DNA from: CAZAQK01 sp050249355
GTDB lineage: Bacteria; Pseudomonadota; Alphaproteobacteria; Rickettsiales; SXRF01
Direction of reading: 5' to 3'
DNA: 11,147 nt
NCBI GenBank assembly: GCA_050249355.1
Contig: JBFWQQ010000058.1
Span: 1-11,147 of the forward strand
Shown: positions 7,209-11,147 of the stretch, in pieces
How the letters are laid out: each line of letters starts with the position of its first letter
How positions within the stretch are numbered: position 1 is the first letter of the stretch
The notes under the pieces: generated by a model
The model's input: the letters and a program-made list of their open reading frames with translations, nothing else
Database searches by the model: none
Told to the model about the DNA's origin: nothing
Made by a program: the position numbers and the translations under genes

Positions 7209-7236
7209 TATAATAGTTGATTATCAAATATATAAT
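7209..7236 (+). promoter_or_regulatory. AT-rich promoter region of the small exported coiled-coil protein
   Basis: Two perfect TATAAT hexamers (7209-7214 and 7231-7236) lie in an AT-rich stretch 52-79 bases upstream of the ATG at 7288. Neither has a good -35 at 16-18 bases, so which one is used cannot be said. Confidence 0.35.
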
Positions 7237-7287
7237 GATAGATTCGACTAATATATTTTCAAACGGACTATTAGGGAGAGCTGGTTT

Positions 7288-7593
7288 ATGAAGATAACAA
7301 ATATTGTATTCGTTACAGTAATGTGTTTCTGGGCTACATCAGCATATGCTGGTGGTTGGAGTGATTTTGCCAAAGGATTTGCAGAAACCACTGCTGCTAC
7401 TCAGGAACGCCGTAAATGTGAACAAACCTATAGTCCTAGTATGTGCACCCAAATGAAAGCGGATAAAGAGCAAAAAGAAGCACAAGAACGACGGAATCGG
7501 GAAACAGAAGCAGAATTGAGAAGGCAGCGTGAGGAAATTAATCACCTTAAACAACAACAGCAACAACTACAAAATCAGCAATATAGACAATAA
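7288..7593 (+). CDS. Small exported coiled-coil protein, island cargo
   Basis: This is the only intact gene of the element, 101 residues. It has a Sec signal peptide (MKITNIVFVTVMCFWATSAYA) ending at Ala21. The mature part starts GGWSDFAKGFAETTAATQER, has two cysteines nine residues apart (Cys44 and Cys53, in KCEQTYSPSMC) that could form a disulfide in the periplasm, and then a charged heptad-like coiled coil (about 55-90) rich in Glu, Lys, Arg and Gln, ending in a polyglutamine-like tail. GGGAGAG precedes the ATG at good spacing. It has its own AT-rich promoter region and converges with the minus-strand frame downstream. The function is unknown and no family is recognised. Confidence 0.7.
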   Translation: MKITNIVFVTVMCFWATSAYAGGWSDFAKGFAETTAATQERRKCEQTYSPSMCTQMKADKEQKEAQERRNRETEAELRRQREEINHLKQQQQQLQNQQYRQ

Positions 7594-7987
7594 GGAGATG
7601 TCTGACCGTGCTTTGATAATTGGCATTGGTGGAATGGGTAATACGCCTTAATGAACGGTTATGATAATAGGTATAAATATAAGCGTAAAAATCCTCTCGT
7701 TCATATTGCTGAAATTTGGGTTTTTTCCATAAGCCTGTCTCATTGGCTAATAGCATATCAAAATTGATACTAGGGGCTGCTATCCATTTGTTATATTCCT
7801 TCAGGAAATTCCTAGCTGAATTAGAAAACCTAGTATCTGTATATTCACAAGGGGTGGTTTTACGGATGGTATGAAATTTTCCTTCTTTCCAGCCGTACTT
7901 TTTACTGGTTTTTCGTAAGATTATTGGGTCTGAAACATCACGCATATATCTCAGGATTCTAGCCTGTGATTCTGCACAGTAAGGCAA
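7547..7987 (-). CDS. Hypothetical protein of the island, probably lacking its true ends
   Basis: The frame reads 146 residues from a TTG at 7987 and is open upstream to 8071 without a better start, in sequence that still looks coding (GLYTPQRTIITVDRLLPYC). The body is protein-like, with many Tyr, Arg and Asn (RILRYMRDVSDPIILRKTSK, WIAAPSINFDMLLANE, FYAYIYTYYHNRSLRRI). The last 15 residues run antisense into the polyglutamine codons of the 7288-7593 gene, giving an artificial-looking VVVAVVV end, so the original stop was probably lost. There is no good ribosome binding site at the TTG. The low GC matches the rest of the element. A broken gene fits better than an intact one; the family is unknown. 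Confidence 0.4.
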   Translation of the reverse strand: MPYCAESQARILRYMRDVSDPIILRKTSKKYGWKEGKFHTIRKTTPCEYTDTRFSNSARNFLKEYNKWIAAPSINFDMLLANETGLWKKPKFQQYEREDFYAYIYTYYHNRSLRRITHSTNANYQSTVRHLLIVYIADFVVVAVVV

Positions 7988-8034
7988 TAGCCTATCAACG
8001 GTTATAATGGTTCTCTGGGGGGTATATAAGCCTC

Positions 8035-8172
8035 TTACAGCGCCATATCGAACGTAAATGAGACGTTTATATCAATCGTTTTAGTATGGAGGCTGGATAG
8101 GTCAATGTCATATCTCAGCTTGCATAATTCAGGGTACAAGTTCTTCACATGATGCCCACGGCCATATGGCAT
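8035..8172 (-). pseudogene. Gene fragment overlapping the broken end of the integrase
   Basis: From ATG 8172 the minus strand reads 45 codons, including GRGHHVKNLYPELCKLRYDI and DLSSLHTKTIDI, to the TAA at 8035-8037. It lies in a different frame from the integrase and overlaps its last residues. The coding character is reasonable (charged and hydrophobic residues alternate) but no ribosome binding site is seen. It could be the C-terminal remnant of another element gene joined to the integrase by a deletion. Confidence 0.3.
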
Positions 8173-8623
8173 GGTCAGCATCTATAGAACCAATAGGCAA
8201 GTTGCCATGTAGTGCTATAAATGCTTCCAAATGCTGCCACTTGCGCTTGACGCTGTTTTCCGCTGATTGTTTATTTCTAGCCGAACGTTTCTTGTCAGCA
8301 GCCCAAGTGTCGAATATATCCTGTAACGCAAGCCCATTACCTTTGGCTGTGGCATTAGACTGGCTTGGGATAGTGATAGCATGTGATTTGGGTGGCTCTG
8401 CTGTCCTGTATTCTGTTCCATCACGCTCAGCACGTTTAGCAGAAAAAAGTTCCATTACTTCAGCTTCAACGGCAGCCCTGCGTTTCTTCGCCTCGTTAGG
8501 ATTGCTGGTTTTCAAAGAACGCTTGATGGTTTTTACACCAAGAATGCCCTGCAAATCATCAGGCACTCTTTTACGAAAAGAGTATATACCGTTGTTACGA
8601 GTCATCAGAGAACAAAGCCCCAT
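8129..8623 (-). pseudogene. Truncated tyrosine recombinase (phage-type integrase), N-terminal half only
   Basis: From ATG 8623, preceded by AAAGGTGG at good spacing, the protein has 164 residues. It begins with the DUF6538-type N-terminus of many proteobacterial integrases (NNGIYSFRKRVPDDLQGILG, IKRSLKTSNPNEAKKRRAAV) and continues into a core-binding segment (LQDIFDTWAADKKRSARNKQ, AFIALHGNLPIGSI). It then departs into WPWASCEELVP and stops at 8129. Such integrases are usually about 400 residues or more, so the whole catalytic domain with the R-H-R-Y residues is missing. The break is near 8165-8175. Its position beside tRNA-Pro and reading direction away from it fit an integrase that recombined at this tRNA. 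It cannot be active. Confidence 0.8.
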
Positions 8624-8645
8624 GTGTACCACCTTTGTGTACCAA
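8623..8645 (+). repeat. Right integrase arm-type sites (candidate)
   Basis: TGTGTACCAC (8623-8632) and TGTGTACCAA (8636-8645) are direct repeats 13 bases apart, matching the copies at the left end. They cover the integrase ribosome binding site and start, so integrase bound here could repress its own gene. Confidence 0.5.
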
Positions 8646-8690
8646 ATTGCACAAAAGCATACAATGATATTCAATAACTTATTGGCGTTG

Positions 8691-8706
8691 CTCTCTATAA
8701 AGAGAG
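8691..8706 (-). terminator. Small hairpin just downstream of tRNA-Pro
   Basis: CTCTCT and AGAGAG pair around a 4-base loop a few bases past the CCA end of the tRNA. No T-run follows in the minus direction, so it is at best a weak terminator or a 3' processing boundary. It lies in element DNA. Confidence 0.3.
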
Positions 8707-8708
8707 AG

Positions 8709-8786
<78 letters not shown>

Positions 8787-8794
8787 ACTAAAAA

Positions 8795-8822
8795 GTGGCC
8801 AGTTGCCGGTTGCCAGTGGCCA
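8795..8822 (+). repeat. Heptanucleotide array, four units (GTKGCCR)
   Basis: GTGGCCA, GTTGCCG, GTTGCCA and GTGGCCA follow each other without gaps. On the minus strand this is four copies of YGGCMAC, the same family of unit as in the array at 8855-8882, in inverted orientation. It begins eight bases from the 5' end of tRNA-Pro. Confidence 0.75.
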
Positions 8823-8838
8823 GCAAGCAAGCTATAGA
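8810..8838 (+). promoter_or_regulatory. Candidate sigma-70 promoter for dapA
   Basis: TTGCCA (8810-8815, 5 of 6 to TTGACA) and TATAGA (8833-8838) are 17 bases apart. The -35 lies inside the left heptad array. The leader would be about 40 bases. Confidence 0.5.
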
Positions 8839-8860
8839 ATGTGTTTTCTTATACCGGCAA
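8831..8860 (-). promoter_or_regulatory. Candidate promoter for tRNA-Pro, overlapping and divergent from the dapA promoter
   Basis: On the minus strand TTGCCG (8860-8855) and TATAGC (8836-8831) are 18 bases apart. The -35 lies inside the right heptad array, and the -10 shares the self-complementary TATA with the dapA promoter. Confidence 0.4.
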
Positions 8861-8882
8861 CCGATAACTGACAACTGATAAC
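8855..8882 (+). repeat. Heptanucleotide array, four units (YGRYAAC), directly before dapA
   Basis: CGGCAAC, CGATAAC, TGACAAC and TGATAAC are contiguous and end two bases before the dapA ATG. ACCGGCAAC here is a perfect 9-base inverted match to GTTGCCGGT at 8802-8810. The array occupies the place where a Shine-Dalgarno sequence should be, and none is visible. Confidence 0.75.
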
Positions 8883-8884
8883 TT

Positions 8885-9748
8885 ATGTTCAAGGGCATAT
8901 ATACCGCTTTAATCACTCCTTTTTCCGGCGGAAAGGTCGACGAAAAAGCTTTTCAGGCTTTCGTGCAGTGGCAGATAGACGAAGGTATCCACGGGTTGGT
9001 GCCGTGCGGAACCACAGGTGAATCGCCCACGCTTTCGCATGAGGAGCATAACCGTGTGGTGGCGCTGTGCGTGGAGGTGGCAAAGGGCAAGGTGCCGGTG
9101 CTGGCCGGTACCGGCTCGAATTCCACCGAAGAAGCCATCATGATGACCCGGCATGCCAAACAGGCGGGAGCCGACGGTGCCCTTATCGTGGCGCCGTATT
9201 ACAACAAGCCGACGCAGGAAGGTCTTTACCAGCATTACAAAGCGATTCACGATGCGGTCGAGATACCCATTATTATTTATAATATTCCAGGCCGCAGCGT
9301 GATCAACATCACCGACGAAACACTGGCGCGCTTGTCTGAACTTCCCAATATCGTGGGAGTGAAAGATGCCACCGGCGACTTGTCGCGTCCGCTGACCCTG
9401 CGTGCTATGCTCAAAAAGAAACTTGCGCTGCTTTCCGGCGAAGATATGACCGCAGTGGCATTCAACGCGGCCGGAGGACAAGGATGTATCTCGGTCTCAT
9501 CGAACATCATGCCAAAGCGGTGCGCCGAAGTGCAGGATGCGTGCCTGCGTGGCGATTACACCGATGCGATAAGACTACACGATACGATGGTGGAACTACA
9601 CAGTGTGATGTTTTGTGAAACCAGCCCGGGGCCGGTGAAGGTTGCTGCATCGCTCATGGGCCGCTGTCAGCCAGATGTTCGTTTGCCATTGGTCGAATGT
9701 TCCGACAGTAGTAAAAAACGAGTCACTGAAGTATTAAAAAAATTGCTG
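8885..9748 (+). CDS. dapA: 4-hydroxy-tetrahydrodipicolinate synthase, last residues replaced at a fusion point
   Basis: DapA condenses pyruvate and aspartate semialdehyde, the first committed step to diaminopimelate and lysine, in the cytoplasm. The Schiff-base lysine is Lys160 (GVKDATGD); Thr43 and Thr44 (CGTTGES), Tyr106 (APYYNKPT), Tyr132 and Arg137 (IYNIPGRS) and Gly185 (SGED) complete the known active and binding residues. About 288 residues are native, ending EVLKKLL, compared with about 290-295 in the family, so only the final few are lost. The frame does not stop there but runs on as antisense of an hsp20 gene to 10237, which would add about 160 meaningless residues. The start MFKGIYTALITPF fits alphaproteobacterial DapA. 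There is no Shine-Dalgarno sequence; a heptad repeat array lies upstream. Confidence 0.92.
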
Positions 9749-9750
9749 AG
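9746..9750. other. Fusion point between dapA and a foreign-looking hsp20 gene
   Basis: To the left the plus strand encodes a normal DapA end. To the right the minus strand encodes an Hsp20 that is cut in mid-domain. Both genes are truncated at the same place, and base composition and codon use change sharply. No insertion sequence, terminal repeat or target duplication is visible. The exact base is uncertain by a few positions. Confidence 0.75.
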
Positions 9751-10035
9751 AAGGTCTCCTGAGACCGTCACCTCGAAGTCCTTGTCGTCGAGGCCCGGCA
9801 GCTCTGCGTTGACGATGATCTCCTTGTCGGTTTCCGTCAGGTCCATGCTGGGCGTCGCAGCGCCCCATGACCCCAACGGCGAGCCGACCGCCCGGCGGCC
9901 GAAGCCGCTGAAGAAGTCGTCGAACATGCGATCGACCTCCCGGCGGAACGAGAGGAAGGGATCGGGATATTCCTCCCGCGGCGCGGGCGTCCGAGATTTG
10001 TCCCGCCATGGGACCAGTGCTTTGAAGTCAACCAT
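9748..10035 (-). pseudogene. Hsp20/alpha-crystallin small heat shock protein, N-terminal part only
   Basis: From ATG 10035 (GGAGA upstream at good spacing) the protein reads MVDFKALVPWRDKSRTPAPR, then an N-terminal arm with DPFLSFRREVDRMFDDFFSG (25-44) and the first strands of the alpha-crystallin domain (DLTETDKEIIVNAELPGLDD, 65-84, then FEVTVSGDLL, 87-96). In intact relatives the domain continues from about here with TIKGEK and ends with an I-x-I motif; here it meets the dapA DNA and becomes nonsense until a stop at 9667. Small heat shock proteins are ATP-independent holdases; this fragment lacks most of the core domain and should not work. It overlaps the NDUFS4-like gene by eight bases (ATGGTTGA), typical of translational coupling. 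Confidence 0.85.
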
Positions 10036-10477
10036 GGTACATGTCTCCATTTCGACCATTGCGGGAAAGCCTGGCCAGCCAGGATCGCGGCAGATCCTGC
10101 TCGCCCCGCCGTCTCCGATTGGAAGTCCGTGCGTGGCGCGAGGGCCGCTCGATGCGGTAATCGTAGCCATGCCTCTCGGCATACTCCACCGCGGCTGCCA
10201 GCGTGGGAAATGCGAGCGTCTTGGGCCCGAACCCTGAACGGCCGCTCGCGGCCCACGGCTCCATCCAGCCGCCGCACGCGGTTTCGAATTCCAGAAGCCA
10301 GGCACGACGGCCGAAGTAGATCCGACATGACGGCCTGCCCGAGAGCGTCCGCGAACGCGGATACTGTGGAGGCTGCCGCATTGTGTCTACTTCGCTCACC
10401 GCGCCGAGAGCTCTGGCCGCGCGATTGAATGCCTGTCCTGATAATGTTTGACCTACGTATTCCAATGCCATTGTCAT
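10028..10477 (-). CDS. NDUFS4-like (ETC complex I subunit conserved region) protein
   Basis: The 149-residue frame starts at ATG 10477 with GGAGG five bases upstream. Residues about 48-110 carry the complex-I accessory domain pattern: RPSCRIYFGRRAWLLEFE (48-65), GGWMEPWAASGRS (69-81), LAFPTLAAAVEYAERHGYDY (88-107) and RI. In mitochondria and alphaproteobacteria NDUFS4 is an accessory subunit of NADH:quinone oxidoreductase. Stand-alone divergent copies beside stress genes are plausible, but their role is unclear. The N-terminus (1-45) and the basic C-terminal tail (111-149, with RRRR) are not part of the domain. The gene lies between two hsp20 genes, 54 bases after the first and overlapping the second, so the three are probably one transcript. 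It is GC-rich like the rest of the right block. Confidence 0.68.
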   Translation of the reverse strand: MTMALEYVGQTLSGQAFNRAARALGAVSEVDTMRQPPQYPRSRTLSGRPSCRIYFGRRAWLLEFETACGGWMEPWAASGRSGFGPKTLAFPTLAAAVEYAERHGYDYRIERPSRHARTSNRRRRGEQDLPRSWLARLSRNGRNGDMYHG

Positions 10478-10531
10478 CTCCGCCTCCGGGTGTGGGACGT
10501 CGACAGACCACTTGAGACGCGTTCTGCGCGG

Positions 10532-11029
10532 TCAGGCCGCGAGAGGGCTCTTGGCGTCTTGTTCGGCGGGCGTGCCGCTTGCGGCGGCGGCCCGCGGTCC
10601 GACATGGACGAACGTGCCGGAGTTGATCGGGATCGAGCGGGGCTTCAGCGCCTCGGGCACTTCCCTCTTGAGCTCGATCAACAGGAGGCCCTCGCCCATC
10701 GTCGCGTCCGTCACCTCGATGAAATCGGCAAGCTCGAAGTGGCGCGTAAACGCGCGGTTGGCGATGCCGCGATGCAGATAGGTCGTGCCGTTTTGGTCCT
10801 TCTTCTCGCCCCGCACAACGAGGTGGTTCTGCTCGACGATGATCTCGACGTCGTCTTTGCTGAACCCGGCAAGGGCCATCACGATGCGGTACTGGTCCTC
10901 ACCGCACTTCTCGACGTTGTAGGGCGGGTATCCCTCCTCCGAGCGCGCCATGGCGCTGGTGAGAAGGTCGGGAATGCGGTCGAAGCCGACGCTCGACCGG
11001 AACAGTGGGGTGAAATCGAGTGTCGCCAT
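10532..11029 (-). CDS. Hsp20/alpha-crystallin small heat shock protein, IbpA-like class
   Basis: From ATG 11029 the product has 165 residues. An in-frame ATG at 11035 directly touches the strong AGGAGG and is less likely; 11029 has ideal spacing of six. The N-terminal arm MATLDFTPLFRSSVGFDRIP is typical of the class A (IbpA-type) proteins of rhizobia and relatives. The core includes YPPYNVEKCGEDQYRIVMAL (34-53), AGFSKDDVEI (54-63), TYLHRGIANRAFTRHFELAD (83-102) and GLLLIEL (114-120). The C-terminal anchor is I-P-I within RSIPI (131-135), followed by an Ala-rich tail. It is an ATP-independent holdase acting as an oligomer in the cytoplasm. It is first in a three-gene unit behind a heat-shock-type promoter. 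Confidence 0.93.
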   Translation of the reverse strand: MATLDFTPLFRSSVGFDRIPDLLTSAMARSEEGYPPYNVEKCGEDQYRIVMALAGFSKDDVEIIVEQNHLVVRGEKKDQNGTTYLHRGIANRAFTRHFELADFIEVTDATMGEGLLLIELKREVPEALKPRSIPINSGTFVHVGPRAAAASGTPAEQDAKSPLAA

Positions 11030-11035
11030 AGCCAT

Positions 11036-11043
11036 CCTCCTTT
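11036..11043 (-). promoter_or_regulatory. Strong ribosome binding site deciding the hsp20 start
   Basis: On the minus strand AAAGGAGG ends directly before ATG 11035 and six bases before ATG 11029, favouring the second ATG. ATTTCC upstream in the leader could pair loosely with GGAGG, but a thermometer-type hairpin is not convincing by eye. Confidence 0.7.
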
Positions 11044-11103
11044 CGAAGCGACAACCACGGAAATCACATTGTCTGGGCGCCTGATTGGGCCGCCCGGCCA
11101 GTG

Positions 11104-11131
11104 AGTTAGGAGCCCCCGGGAAGGCGTCAAG
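11104..11131 (-). promoter_or_regulatory. Heat-shock (sigma-32) type promoter of the hsp20 unit
   Basis: On the minus strand CTTGAC (11131-11126) is followed, 17 bases after CTTG, by CCTAACT (11110-11104). This is close to the alphaproteobacterial heat-shock pattern of CTTG, 16-18 bases, CYTATnT. The leader would be about 65-70 bases. Confidence 0.5.
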
Positions 11132-11147
11132 AGGAAGCGAAAAAAAT

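Noticed and set aside
8795..8882. CRISPR array
   Set aside because: Units are only seven bases and contiguous, with no spacers and no cas genes nearby.
9753..9766. Facing GGTCTC and GAGACC (BsaI sites) right beside the fusion point, suggesting an engineered join
   Set aside because: They encode the expected Hsp20 residues (VSGD) in the native frame, and no other vector or cloning sequence is present.
9749..10237. C-terminal extension of DapA as a true fusion domain
   Set aside because: The added residues are the antisense of hsp20 and NDUFS4-like coding sequence and have no protein-family character.
10448..11104. Plus-strand open frame of 218 codons
   Set aside because: It is antisense to the well-supported hsp20 gene and reaches into its promoter.

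Overview
The window looks like a piece of an alphaproteobacterial chromosome with a foreign-looking right end. The alphaproteobacterial reading rests on the DapA sequence, the domain layout of the RimK-type ligase and the tRNA-Pro body. The lineage cannot be fixed further from this DNA. From about 1 to 9748 the base composition is moderate, with a visibly AT-rich patch at about 6850-8150. From about 9750 to the end it is clearly GC-rich with GC-rich third positions, as in rhizobia-like genomes.

Left block (1-3762, minus strand): a large subtilisin-like protease with a P-domain lies upstream of a RimK-type ATP-grasp ligase. The ligase carries a fused N-terminal retropepsin-like (Zn_protease) domain and runs off the left edge. 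A stretch of about 530 bases without a convincing gene follows (3763-4289), holding short repeats and two startless open stretches that may be gene remains.

Middle block (4290-6729, plus strand): a small lipoprotein, a small periplasmic helical protein and an unrecognised 499-residue probable membrane protein. Good matches to the Fur operator lie just upstream of the second and third genes, and the first of them sits on a -35 element. This suggests an iron-responsive locus.

Island (6729-8726): a decayed integrative element at the 3' end of a tRNA-Pro gene. It has an 18-base direct repeat of the tRNA end on its far side, TGTGTACCA-type direct repeats at both ends, the N-terminal half of a tyrosine recombinase, one intact small exported protein and several broken frames. 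Before integration the 499-residue gene probably ended directly against the CCA end of the tRNA. The tRNA has the tRNA-Pro body and identity bases but G instead of U at position 33.

Between tRNA and dapA lie two four-unit arrays of a 7-base repeat in inverted orientation. They supply -35-like boxes for two candidate divergent promoters and leave dapA without a visible Shine-Dalgarno sequence. dapA (lysine and cell-wall precursor synthesis) is complete except for its last residues.

Right block (about 9748-11147, minus strand): at about 9748 dapA is fused to the middle of an hsp20 gene on the other strand, at a sharp compositional break. The block reads, in transcription order, heat-shock-type promoter, hsp20, NDUFS4-like protein, truncated hsp20. 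This is either a recent rearrangement or transfer, or a chimeric assembly. The join must be verified before any biology is built on it.
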